A stretch of 10,424 nt of DNA from CAZYZQ01 sp964652075 (GTDB lineage: Bacteria > Bacillota > Clostridia > Oscillospirales > Oscillospiraceae). The stretch spans positions 1 to 10,424 of the forward strand of contig CAZYZQ010000083.1 of NCBI GenBank assembly GCA_964652075.1, given 5' to 3'. The position numbers and the translations under genes were made by a program. Within the stretch, counting starts at the first letter, position 1. Every line of letters starts with the position of its first letter. A model generated the notes under the pieces. That model was not told where the DNA came from. It was given only the letters and a program-made list of their open reading frames with translations, and did not search any database. Shown piece after piece: positions 1 through 6,746 of the stretch.

Positions 1-79
1 AATATTTCCTACCAGGGGCTTTTTTGTGCTGTCCGCACAATTTGGGGCAGTTCACCCGCTAATTGGGGCGCTTTTTTTG
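1..79. other. Non-coding upstream DNA with GGGGC/T-tract motifs
   Basis: No gene is supported here. The stretch contains three GGGGC words (15-19, 44-48, 65-69). The first and third run into T tracts (20-25 and 72-78), and AATT(T)GGGGC occurs twice about 22 nt apart (39-48 and 61-69). A 6-bp hairpin, TTGTGC/GCACAA, spans 24-40. The first GGGGC plus T6 could be the right arm of a terminator whose left arm lies before the window; this cannot be seen. No complete, convincing hairpin precedes the second T tract. Confidence 0.35.
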
Positions 80-108
80 TTGACTTTCCGGCCTGTCCTG
101 CCTAAAAT
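80..108 (+). promoter_or_regulatory. Sigma-A promoter of the aminopeptidase P gene
   Basis: A TTGACT -35 box (80-85; 5 of 6 consensus bases) and a TAAAAT -10 box (103-108; 5 of 6) are separated by the ideal 17 nt. A T tract at 72-78 lies just upstream. Transcription would start near 115, giving a leader of about 30 nt before the ATG at 145. That leader holds the ribosome binding site AGGAAG (131-136), 8 nt before the start. Confidence 0.75.
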
Positions 109-144
109 AGGAGATGGAAATCTTTTGCAAAGGAAGAATGTATT

Positions 145-1917
145 ATGACAGTTCCGGAACGGCTTTCCGCGCTGCGGGCCGAAATGTGTGCGCGCGGGAT
201 CGACGCTTATCTAATCCCCAGCGACGACTATCACTGCTCGGAGTACGTCGGCGACTATTTTAAGGCGCGCGCGTTTATCTCCGGCTTCACCGGTTCGGCC
301 GGCACGATGCTTGTTTTGCAGGACGAGGCAGGGCTGTGGACGGACGGCCGCTACTTTTTGCAGGCCGCGGATCAGATGAACGGCTCGGGCATCACGCTGT
401 ATAAAATGGGCGAGCCGGGCGTGCCGACGCTGGTCGAATTTCTGAAGAGCAAGCTTTCCGCGGGGCAGACGCTGGGCTTTGATGGGCGCACGCTCTCCGC
501 GACCTATGTCGCGGATCTGACAGCTGCGCTGCCGGGGGTTTCCTTCTGGCACGAGGGAGATCTGGTCGGCAACATCTGGGCAGACCGGCCCGCGATGCGG
601 CATACGCCGGTCAAAATCCTGTCGCAGGAGATCTGCGGCAAGTCCGCAGCGGAGAAGCTGCAGGACGTGCGCGCGAAGATGCAGGAGAAACAGGCGGACC
701 TGTTTGTCCTCGCCATGTTGGACGATATCGCATGGCTGTTGAACATCCGCGCGGACGATGTGCATTGCAACCCGGTTGTGCTTGCCTATGCGGTTTTGAG
801 CCGCGAGCAGGTCTGGCTGTTTGCAGACAGCGCCTCGTTTGATGCGCAGGCGCTGGCGTATCTCAGCGGTCTCGGTGTGACGCTGCTGCCGTATGACGGT
901 GTGGCTGGCTTCCTTCGCGCACATGCGGCGGGGAAGACGGTGCTGCTCTCCCGCGTGAGCGTCAACTACGAGATTGCCAGCAGCGTGCAGGATGCGAAGC
1001 AGGTGATTGATCAGCAGAACATGACCGTCCCCATGAAAGCACAGAAGAATGAGACGGAAGCGGCTAACATGGTGCAGGCGCATATCAAGGACGGCATCGC
1101 TTACACAAAATTCATCTACTGGCTGAAAAAGAATGCCGGAAAGCTCCCAATGACAGAGCTGAGCTGCTGCGACTATCTGGAGAAAATGCGCCGCGAACAG
1201 CCGGGCTACTGGGGCATCAGCTTTGATACCATCTGCGGCTATGACTGGCACGGCGCAATCGTCCACTATGACCCGACAGAGGAGACGAATATCCCGGTCG
1301 AGGCGCGCAGCTTTTTGCTGGTGGACGCGGGCGGCCACTACGACGAGGGCACGACGGATATCACGCGCACCATCGCGATGGGGCCGGTTGACGCGGAGCA
1401 GAAGACGTATTATACCGCTGTCCTGCGCGGCAATCTGAATCTCGGCGCGGCAAAATTCCACGAGGGCGCCGCGGGTTGCAACCTCGATTATCTGGCGCGC
1501 CGCCCGTTATGGGAGCTGGGCGTCGATTACAACCACGGCACCGGCCACGGCGTCGGATACCTGCTGTCGGTTCACGAGGGACCGCAGAGCATCCACTACC
1601 GCCGCAGCAGCGCGCCGTTCTGTGAGAATATGATTACCTCTGACGAGCCGGGCGTCTATTTCGAGGGGAAATACGGGATCCGGCTGGAGAATCTGGTGAT
1701 CTGCAAAAAGGCGGAGAAGACTGCGTACGGGCAGTTCCTGCGGTTTGAGTATCTGACGCTTGTGCCGTTTGATCTTGACGCGGTTGACCCCGCGCAGATG
1801 ACGGCGGAGGAGCGCGCACTGCTCAACGCCTATCACAAGCGCGTCTTTGAGACGATTGCGCCGCATCTGACACAGGAGGAGACCGCGTGGCTGAAGGAAG
1901 CTACGCGCGCAATCTGA
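145..1917 (+). CDS. pepP: Aminopeptidase P (Xaa-Pro aminopeptidase), M24B family, long form
   Basis: Removes an N-terminal residue that precedes proline, probably from peptides in the cytoplasm; no signal peptide or membrane segment is seen. The 590-residue length fits the three-domain form seen in eukaryotic XPNPEP1 and many clostridia, which is longer than the roughly 440-residue E. coli enzyme. Two creatinase-type N-terminal domains cover about residues 1-135 and 160-310. The pita-bread catalytic domain follows (about 315-530), then an M24_C-like tail. All five dinuclear metal ligands expected of the family can be picked out: D394 and D405 (VDAGGHY...TTDITRT), H468 (GTGHGVG), E501 (DEPG) and E515 (RLEN). 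H477 is a likely substrate-binding histidine. The ATG at 145 has AGGAAG 8 nt upstream; the ATG at 138 is out of frame. It is first in a two-gene unit, and its 3' end overlaps the phosphatase gene. The peptide range is not predictable from sequence. Confidence 0.95.
   Translation: MTVPERLSALRAEMCARGIDAYLIPSDDYHCSEYVGDYFKARAFISGFTGSAGTMLVLQDEAGLWTDGRYFLQAADQMNGSGITLYKMGEPGVPTLVEFLKSKLSAGQTLGFDGRTLSATYVADLTAALPGVSFWHEGDLVGNIWADRPAMRHTPVKILSQEICGKSAAEKLQDVRAKMQEKQADLFVLAMLDDIAWLLNIRADDVHCNPVVLAYAVLSREQVWLFADSASFDAQALAYLSGLGVTLLPYDGVAGFLRAHAAGKTVLLSRVSVNYEIASSVQDAKQVIDQQNMTVPMKAQKNETEAANMVQAHIKDGIAYTKFIYWLKKNAGKLPMTELSCCDYLEKMRREQPGYWGISFDTICGYDWHGAIVHYDPTEETNIPVEARSFLLVDAGGHYDEGTTDITRTIAMGPVDAEQKTYYTAVLRGNLNLGAAKFHEGAAGCNLDYLARRPLWELGVDYNHGTGHGVGYLLSVHEGPQSIHYRRSSAPFCENMITSDEPGVYFEGKYGIRLENLVICKKAEKTAYGQFLRFEYLTLVPFDLDAVDPAQMTAEERALLNAYHKRVFETIAPHLTQEETAWLKEATRAI
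1874..1880 (+). promoter_or_regulatory. Ribosome binding site deciding the phosphatase start
   Basis: AGGAGGA lies within the aminopeptidase P coding sequence, 6 nt before a GTG at 1887. It is about 36 nt from the alternative ATG at 1917, which has no well-spaced site of its own. This favours GTG 1887 as the start. Confidence 0.6.
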
Positions 1918-2567
1918 TGCTGCGGGCTGTCCTGTTTGATCTGGACGGGACGCTGCTGGATACACTCGACGATCTGACCGGCAGCGTTAACGCGGCGCTG
2001 CGCCGGTTTGGTTACCCCGCACGCACAAAAGATGAGGTTTGCCGCTTTGTCGGAAACGGTGTGCGAAAGCTGATGGAGCGCGCCGTTCCGGCGGGCTGCA
2101 CGGATTTTCCGGCGGTCTACGAGGCGTTCCGCCAGCATTACAGCGCCCATTGCTGTGAAAAGACAAGACCCTATCCGGGGATTCCGGAGATGCTGGAGGC
2201 CATTCAGCGCCACGGCCTGCAGGCTGCGATTTGCTCGAATAAGATGGACGCGGCCGTCAGTACGCTGCGCGAAAAATTCTTTGCGCCATGGATTCAGGTC
2301 GCAGTCGGGGATTCGCCGTATCTGGAAAAAAAGCCCGCGCCGGATCTTCTGTACAGCGCGATGGGGAAGTTGGGCGTGCTGCCGGATGAGGTCATCTATG
2401 TCGGGGATTCGGATGTCGATCTGGAAACGGCAAAGAACGCGGGCGTTCCGTGCGTCAGTGTCACCTGGGGCTTCCGGGATGAGACGTTTTTGTGTGCGCA
2501 CGGGGCGACGGCCCTTGCGGCGGATCCGGGTGCGCTGCTGCGGCTCCTGCTGTCGGAAATTGTGTGA
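1887..2567 (+). CDS. HAD-superfamily phosphatase, phosphoglycolate phosphatase-like
   Basis: Probably a cytoplasmic Mg-dependent phosphatase acting on a small phosphorylated metabolite. Phosphoglycolate phosphatase (Gph) or PpaX-like activity is the usual annotation for this subfamily, but the substrate cannot be fixed from sequence. Counting from the GTG, the HAD motifs are DLDGT (nucleophile D18, acid/base D20), S117 (CSN), K149 (KKPAPD), and D174 with D178 (GDSDVD). A helical cap of about 75 residues lies between motifs I and II, as in subfamily IA. The 226-residue length is normal. GTG 1887 follows a strong AGGAGGA and gives a 31-nt overlap with the upstream gene. ATG 1917, in frame ten codons later, overlaps the upstream stop by one base (TGATG) and begins MLRAVLFDLDGT, which resembles typical family N-termini. 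Either start is possible. The gene ends 24 nt before a strong terminator. Confidence 0.85.
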   Translation: MAEGSYARNLMLRAVLFDLDGTLLDTLDDLTGSVNAALRRFGYPARTKDEVCRFVGNGVRKLMERAVPAGCTDFPAVYEAFRQHYSAHCCEKTRPYPGIPEMLEAIQRHGLQAAICSNKMDAAVSTLREKFFAPWIQVAVGDSPYLEKKPAPDLLYSAMGKLGVLPDEVIYVGDSDVDLETAKNAGVPCVSVTWGFRDETFLCAHGATALAADPGALLRLLLSEIV

Positions 2568-2591
2568 CAATCGTTTGCCGGAATGAACTGT

Positions 2592-2636
2592 GCCGGGAAA
2601 TCAATGGGAAAGTTTTCATTGATTTCCCGGCTTTTT
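2592..2636 (+). terminator. Rho-independent terminator after the pepP-phosphatase unit
   Basis: The arms 2592-2606 and 2617-2631 are perfectly complementary over 15 bp, starting GCCGGG and closing a 10-nt loop (2607-2616). TTTTT (2632-2636) follows directly. There is no T tract on the other strand, so it should stop only rightward transcription. Its right arm contains the -35 box of the next promoter. Confidence 0.92.
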
Positions 2637-2646
2637 ATGCTATAAT
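2619..2646 (+). promoter_or_regulatory. Extended -10 promoter of the trkH operon
   Basis: A perfect TATAAT (2641-2646) is preceded by TGC (2638-2640), forming an extended -10. TTGATT (2619-2624; 4 of 6 matches) lies 16 nt upstream as the -35 box, within the descending arm of the terminator. Transcription would start near 2653, about 33 nt before the trkH start. That leader is too short for a c-di-AMP (ydaO-type) riboswitch. Confidence 0.8.
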
Positions 2647-2671
2647 ACAAAATGTATGAGTCTGGATTTAC

Positions 2672-2678
2672 AGGGAGG
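2672..2678 (+). promoter_or_regulatory. Ribosome binding site deciding the trkH start
   Basis: AGGGAGG stands 7 nt before ATG 2686. The in-frame ATG at 2656 and the out-of-frame ATG at 2652 fall within a few bases of the predicted transcription start and have no such site, so 2686 is chosen. Confidence 0.8.
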
Positions 2679-2685
2679 GACGGAA

Positions 2686-4059
2686 ATGTTACACGCGCGA
2701 AAGGCGCTCCGCTCGCTTTTCTCCGTCCGGCGGCTCCGCCCGGCACAGATCGTCGTGCTGGTGTTCCTTGTGATTATTTTGGCGGGTATGGCGCTTCTGA
2801 TGCTGCCGTGTGCGTCGCGCAGCGGCGAGAGCTGCGGGCCGATGCTCGCCCTTTTCACCGCGACCAGCGCGACCTGTGTCACGGGCCTTGCGCTGGCCGA
2901 TACGTACACACAGTGGACGCTGTTCGGGCAGGTGGTGCTGCTGATCCTGATCCAGATCGGCGGCCTGGGCTTTATGACGATCCTGTCCGTCCTCATGATG
3001 GCGGCCCGGCGGAAGCTCGGGCTGCAGCAGCGGCTGGTCATTGCACAGGGCCTTGGATTGGACGGGATCGCGGACATTGCCGTGCTGGTGCGGCATATCT
3101 TTATCGGAACCGCCTTCTTTGAGGGGCTTGGCGCGGTGATCCTCAGTGTGCGTTTTGCGCTGCAATATCCGCTTGGGAAGAGCATCTGGATGGGGATCTT
3201 TCATTCCGTGTCCGCATTCTGTAATGCGGGCTTTGATATTCTGGGATTCCGAAAAGAGGGCGGGAGCCTGCTCGCCTATACCGGCGACGTTGTGGTCAAC
3301 GTCACGGTGATGCTTTTGATCATGATTGGTGGGCTGGGCTTCGTTGTCTGGGAGGATCTGTTTCAGAAAAGGCGCCTGCGCAGGCTGAATTTTTACACGC
3401 GGCTTGTGCTGGGGATGACGGTCTGCCTGACTGTTGCCGGCGCGGCGGCGTTTGCCGCGCTGGAGTGGAACAACCCGGAGACATTCGGAACTTTACCGGC
3501 CGGGCAGAAGATCTTGGCGGCGTTCTTCCAGTCTGTGACGACGCGCACAGCGGGCTTTGCCTCTGTCGATCAGGCGTCGCTGACGCAGGCGTCGAAGGCG
3601 GTCACGTCGATTCTGATGCTGATCGGCGGCTCAAGCGGTTCCACGGCGGGCGGCCTGAAAACGGTGACGCTGGCAGTTGTGATGCTGAGCGTCGTGGCGA
3701 GCCTGCGCGGCGCGTCCCGTGTCACGTTCCGGAAGCGGACAATTCCGCAGGAGCGTGTGATGCAGGCGGTCTCCCTGATGTGCATGATGATCCTGCTGAC
3801 CATTCTGGGCGGCATTCTGCTCTCTGTGCTGGACGGCGTGCCGATCATCGACGCGACCTATGAAACGGTTTCGGCACTGGGAACCGTCGGGCTGTCGACC
3901 GGGATTACGGGGGGACTGTGTACGCCCTCACAGATTTTGCTGATCCTCTATATGTTCTTCGGACGAGTGGGCGTGATGACCATCGGCTTCGGCTTCCTGC
4001 TGAAAAGCCGCGCCGCCGAGCGCTATCATTATGCGGATGTCAATGTGTTCATCGGATAA
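2686..4059 (+). CDS. ktrB: TrkH/KtrB-family potassium uptake channel subunit
   Basis: Membrane pore subunit of a Trk/Ktr K+ uptake system, gated by the RCK protein encoded next. The protein is 457 residues from ATG 2686, a typical KtrB size. It shows the fourfold M1-pore-M2 repeat of the SKT superfamily, with hydrophobic segments near residues 20-40, 80-107, 132-158, 200-222, 238-258, 305-338, 358-382 and 413-439. The four filter loops each keep the key glycine: G67 (ATCVTGL), G182 (FCNAGFD), G290 (TTRTAGF) and G399 (SALGTVGLS). The glycine/serine-rich stretch IGGSSGSTAGGLK (313-325) matches the gating loop of this family. The C-terminus, ending VNVFIG, resembles KtrB ends. The partner RCK gene is 13 nt downstream, as expected for a KtrAB pair. 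Whether it uses Na+ coupling, and its affinity, cannot be told. The symbol could equally be trkH. Confidence 0.93.
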   Translation: MLHARKALRSLFSVRRLRPAQIVVLVFLVIILAGMALLMLPCASRSGESCGPMLALFTATSATCVTGLALADTYTQWTLFGQVVLLILIQIGGLGFMTILSVLMMAARRKLGLQQRLVIAQGLGLDGIADIAVLVRHIFIGTAFFEGLGAVILSVRFALQYPLGKSIWMGIFHSVSAFCNAGFDILGFRKEGGSLLAYTGDVVVNVTVMLLIMIGGLGFVVWEDLFQKRRLRRLNFYTRLVLGMTVCLTVAGAAAFAALEWNNPETFGTLPAGQKILAAFFQSVTTRTAGFASVDQASLTQASKAVTSILMLIGGSSGSTAGGLKTVTLAVVMLSVVASLRGASRVTFRKRTIPQERVMQAVSLMCMMILLTILGGILLSVLDGVPIIDATYETVSALGTVGLSTGITGGLCTPSQILLILYMFFGRVGVMTIGFGFLLKSRAAERYHYADVNVFIG

Positions 4060-4072
4060 GGAGAGATGAAGC

Positions 4073-4720
4073 ATGAAAACCTTTCTTGTGATCGGCCTTG
4101 GCCGGTTTGGCACCAATGTCGCGCAGAAGCTCTTTGAGCTGGGACACGAGGTCATGGTGATTGACGAGGGGGAGGAGGCGGTGCAGCGTATTGCCGATTC
4201 CGTGACGCACGCCGTTGTGGGCGACGCGCGCGATGAGGAGGTACTCCGCTCGATCGGCGTCCGGGAGTATGACTGCGCCATCGTTGCAATCGGTGACGAT
4301 CTCGCCTCAAGCGTCCTGATTACGCTGACGCTGAAGGAAGCGGGCGTGCCGCTCGTGATCTGCAAGGCGCAGAACGAGGCGTATCGCAAGGCGCTTTTGA
4401 AGGTCGGCGCGGATCGCGTCGTCATCCCGGAACGGGAGTCGGCGATCAAGCTGGCGCAGAGCATTACCTCTGAAAATTTCATGGACTCGCTGGAGCTGTC
4501 CTCCACGCACAGTATCACCGAAGCGCTCGTCCCGGCCGCATGGATCGGAAAGAGCATTCTGGAGATTGACGTACGCCGCAAGTTCGGCCTGGATATTATC
4601 GCCATCCGGCGCAACCAGCAGATGAACGTCTCTCCCGACCCGAAGCAGCCGTTTGCCCCGGGCGACGTGCTCGTCCTGCTGGGCAGGAACGAGGATCTGG
4701 CGCGGGTGCAGCGCCTATGA
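4073..4720 (+). CDS. ktrA: TrkA/KtrA-family RCK regulatory subunit of K+ uptake
   Basis: Cytoplasmic peripheral subunit that assembles as a ring on the KtrB/TrkH channel and gates it in response to nucleotide binding. It has 215 residues, a single RCK unit as in KtrA/KtrC, rather than the tandem-RCK TrkA of E. coli. The N-terminal Rossmann half (about 1-130) has the dinucleotide motif GLGRFG (G8, G10, G13) and acidic D31/E32 at the end of beta-2 for ribose contact. The C-terminal RCK_C half (about 135-215) is complete. In Firmicutes, RCK_C of such proteins can bind c-di-AMP; that is family knowledge and not shown here. The start ATG 4073 has AAGGAG (4058-4063) 9 nt upstream. Its stop overlaps the next start (ATGA, 4717-4720), implying translational coupling to the RNA methyltransferase. 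Confidence 0.93.
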   Translation: MKTFLVIGLGRFGTNVAQKLFELGHEVMVIDEGEEAVQRIADSVTHAVVGDARDEEVLRSIGVREYDCAIVAIGDDLASSVLITLTLKEAGVPLVICKAQNEAYRKALLKVGADRVVIPERESAIKLAQSITSENFMDSLELSSTHSITEALVPAAWIGKSILEIDVRRKFGLDIIAIRRNQQMNVSPDPKQPFAPGDVLVLLGRNEDLARVQRL

Positions 4721-5469
4721 CGGAGCAGTGGATTACAAGCAGGCAGAACCCCGCAGTCCAGCTTGCGGTTCGCCTGCAGGCCTCCCGTGCGGAGCGGAAA
4801 AAAACGGGACTGTTTGCGGCGGACGGCACCAAGCTTTTGGAAGAGGCTGTGCGCTGGGCGTCGCTGCACACTGTGTTTTTGTGTGAGAACGTGCAGGCGC
4901 CGGTTCTCCCGGCGGATGTGCGCGTCTATCGGATCCCGGAGGGGCTGATGCGGGCCGTCTCCAAAATGGAGACGCCGCAGGGCGCGCTGTTTCTCTGCCG
5001 GATTCCGGCGCAGAGGCCGCTTCAGATTCGCCCGGGAACACTGATCCTGGACGGTGTGCAGGATCCCGGCAATGTGGGCACAATCCTGCGTACGGCGAAT
5101 GCGCTTGAGATTCCGGTTGTGCTGACAGAGGGCTGTGCGGATGTGTACAACCCGAAGACCGTCCGCGCCGCGATGGGAGCGGTCTTTCGCGACCCGCCGG
5201 TGGCGTCCACCTGCGAAGCGGTGCTCGCACAGCTTCAATCGCGGGGAATTCCGCTTGCTGCTACAGCGCTCTCGCCCCGCGCGAAGGATCTGCGGACGCT
5301 GCGTCTTGCGCAGATGGCGCTGGTCATCGGCAGCGAGGGGCGCGGCGTCAGCCGGCGCTATCTGGATGCGGCCGACGAGCTGGCGATTATTCCGATGAAT
5401 CCGGACTGCGAGTCCCTGAATGCCGCGATCGCGGCGGCCATTGTGATGTGGCAGATGAAACAGTTTTAG
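4717..5469 (+). CDS. SpoU/TrmH-family 2'-O-ribose RNA methyltransferase
   Basis: Expected to transfer a methyl group from S-adenosylmethionine to a ribose 2'-OH in rRNA or tRNA. An N-terminal SpoU substrate-binding domain (about 1-95; opens ITSRQNP) is followed by the trefoil-knot SPOUT domain (about 105-250). The three SpoU motifs are all present: motif 1 with N119 and R125 (DPGNVGTILRTA), motif 2 with G205 and E207 (IGSEGRG), and motif 3 with S233 and N235 (ESLNAA). The 250-residue length fits the RlmB/YsgA-like group. The target nucleotide cannot be assigned, so no symbol is given. The start codon overlaps the stop of the RCK gene by 4 nt, and no separate promoter or strong ribosome binding site is evident. 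It therefore appears to be read from the K+ uptake transcript, probably by coupled re-initiation. Confidence 0.9.
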   Translation: MTEQWITSRQNPAVQLAVRLQASRAERKKTGLFAADGTKLLEEAVRWASLHTVFLCENVQAPVLPADVRVYRIPEGLMRAVSKMETPQGALFLCRIPAQRPLQIRPGTLILDGVQDPGNVGTILRTANALEIPVVLTEGCADVYNPKTVRAAMGAVFRDPPVASTCEAVLAQLQSRGIPLAATALSPRAKDLRTLRLAQMALVIGSEGRGVSRRYLDAADELAIIPMNPDCESLNAAIAAAIVMWQMKQF

Positions 5470-5490
5470 AAGAAGCGAGGCGTGCGTACG

Positions 5491-6732
5491 ATGTTGCAGC
5501 ATTGGATCTGGCTCACAACCCGCCACGGCCTTGGCGCCGCGGGCATTGCCAGACTTTTGGAGGAGTTCGGCACAGCGGAGGCCGTCTTTGAAGCGGAGCC
5601 GGCGCAGTGGAAACGCGCACATCTGAACGAGCGCGAATGCCGTGCGCTGGAGGAGCGGGATCTGACCGAAGCAGAGGCGCTGCTGGCCACCTGCTATGAG
5701 CAGAATATCCACATTCTCACGGCGGCTGACCCGCATTATCCGGAGCGCCTTCGCAACATCGACGCGCCGCCCGCGCTGCTGTACTACAAGGGCACGTTCC
5801 CGGCGTTTGACGACCAGATCGCAATCGCGGTGGTCGGAACGCGTAAGGCGACGCCTTACGGCATGATGAAGGCCAAGCAGATCAGCCGCGAGATATCGCT
5901 GAAGGGCGGCCTGATCGTCTCCGGCCTTGCGCAGGGGATCGACACCATGGCGGTGATCGGCGGATTGGAGACGGATCGTCCTGTGGCCGCTGTGCTGGGC
6001 TGCGGCGTCGATGTGGTCTATCCGCGCAGTAACCGGAGCCTTTATGACGAGCTGATCCGGCGCGGTTGCCTGATCAGCCAGTTCCCACCCGGGACGCCGC
6101 CGCTTGCGCGGAATTTCCCGATCCGGAACCGGATTATGTCCAGCCTGTGCCTGGGCGTCCTTGTGGTGGAGGCGCCGGAGAAAAGCGGCGCGCTGATCAC
6201 AGCGCGGCAGGCGCTGGAACAGGGGCGGGACGTCTTTGCCGTCCCGGGCAGCGCGGGCGCGGCGACCTGCGCCGGGAGTAACGCACTGATCCAGCAGGGC
6301 GCAATGCTCGTAACACAGGGCGCGGATGTGATTGGAGAATACGCTGCAAGGTTTCCGGAGAAACTGGTGCCGGGTGGGCTGTATTTTGACCCTGCCAGGC
6401 TCGAACAGCGCATTTCAGCCATCAATGTGGAGCTGGATAAACCGGCCGGAACCGTGGCCAGTCCCGTGGCGCCGATTGCCAAACCGCAGAAAAAATCCAT
6501 TGACAATCCGAAACCGAGGGATTATATTGACGTACATGAGGTAAAAGCGCTGCTCTCCGCAGAGGAGGGGCAGGTCCTGGAAGCCGTCACACCGGAACCA
6601 ATTGCGGTTGACGATGTGATCGAGCGCTGTGCGCTGCCCGCGTCGCGGGTGCTGGCCGCCATCACCATGCTGGAGATCAGAAAATATATCACGCGTCTTC
6701 CGGGCAAGCGGATCCAGCTTGCCCGCAAGTAA
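5491..6732 (+). CDS. dprA: DNA processing protein DprA (Smf family)
   Basis: Cytoplasmic protein that binds incoming single-stranded DNA during natural transformation and loads RecA; it is also conserved in bacteria not known to be competent. From ATG 5491 it has 413 residues: an N-terminal helical SAM/HhH-like domain (about 1-75), the extended Rossmann DprA core (about 80-285), a low-complexity linker (about 315-345), and a winged-helix C-terminal domain (about 348-413). Core landmarks are VGTRKATPYG (115-124), SGLAQGID (144-151), LGCGVDVVYP (169-178), IRNRIMS (211-217), SGALITA (232-238) and VFAVPG (248-253). Several usually conserved positions differ: Q148 for the common R, V155 where GIDxxAH normally has histidine, and SQ for SE at 196-197. 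GTG 5482 is an alternative start three codons earlier, but GAGG (5477-5480) sits only 1 nt from it and 10 nt from the ATG. A promoter-like site lies within its linker codons. Confidence 0.92.
   Translation: MLQHWIWLTTRHGLGAAGIARLLEEFGTAEAVFEAEPAQWKRAHLNERECRALEERDLTEAEALLATCYEQNIHILTAADPHYPERLRNIDAPPALLYYKGTFPAFDDQIAIAVVGTRKATPYGMMKAKQISREISLKGGLIVSGLAQGIDTMAVIGGLETDRPVAAVLGCGVDVVYPRSNRSLYDELIRRGCLISQFPPGTPPLARNFPIRNRIMSSLCLGVLVVEAPEKSGALITARQALEQGRDVFAVPGSAGAATCAGSNALIQQGAMLVTQGADVIGEYAARFPEKLVPGGLYFDPARLEQRISAINVELDKPAGTVASPVAPIAKPQKKSIDNPKPRDYIDVHEVKALLSAEEGQVLEAVTPEPIAVDDVIERCALPASRVLAAITMLEIRKYITRLPGKRIQLARK
6500..6528 (+). promoter_or_regulatory. Putative internal promoter for topA within dprA
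   Basis: A perfect TTGACA -35 box (6500-6505) and a TATATT -10 box (6523-6528; 5 of 6) are separated by exactly 17 nt, with A-rich sequence (6489-6495) just upstream like an UP element. It sits in codons for the DprA low-complexity linker, where coding constraint is weak. Transcription would begin near 6535, about 210 nt before topA, and would make a leader overlapping the 3' end of dprA. It is inferred from sequence only. Confidence 0.55.
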
Positions 6733-6746
6733 ATCGGAGGGCAACT

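Noticed and set aside
24..40. 6-bp hairpin TTGTGC/GCACAA as a terminator
   Set aside because: The stem is short and is followed by TTTGGGG, not a proper T tract, so it is not convincing.
211..1461. 416-codon open frame on the minus strand opposite pepP
   Set aside because: It is a mirror of a confidently identified coding sequence, Arg/His-rich, with no motif and no promoter or ribosome binding site supporting it.
2652..3122. 156-codon frame starting at ATG 2652, overlapping trkH
   Set aside because: It lacks a spaced ribosome binding site, begins at the predicted transcription start, and is out of frame with the clear TrkH protein.
4566..4599. TTGACG and TATTAT within ktrA as a possible internal promoter
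   Set aside because: The gap is 22 nt, too long for a sigma-A promoter, and both words fall in well-conserved RCK_C codons.
3928..5736. 602-codon open frame on the minus strand
   Set aside because: It lies opposite the trkH end, ktrA, the RNA methyltransferase and the dprA start, all of which show clear family motifs. The translation is rich in Arg, Ser and His with no recognisable domain, typical of antisense frames in GC-rich DNA.
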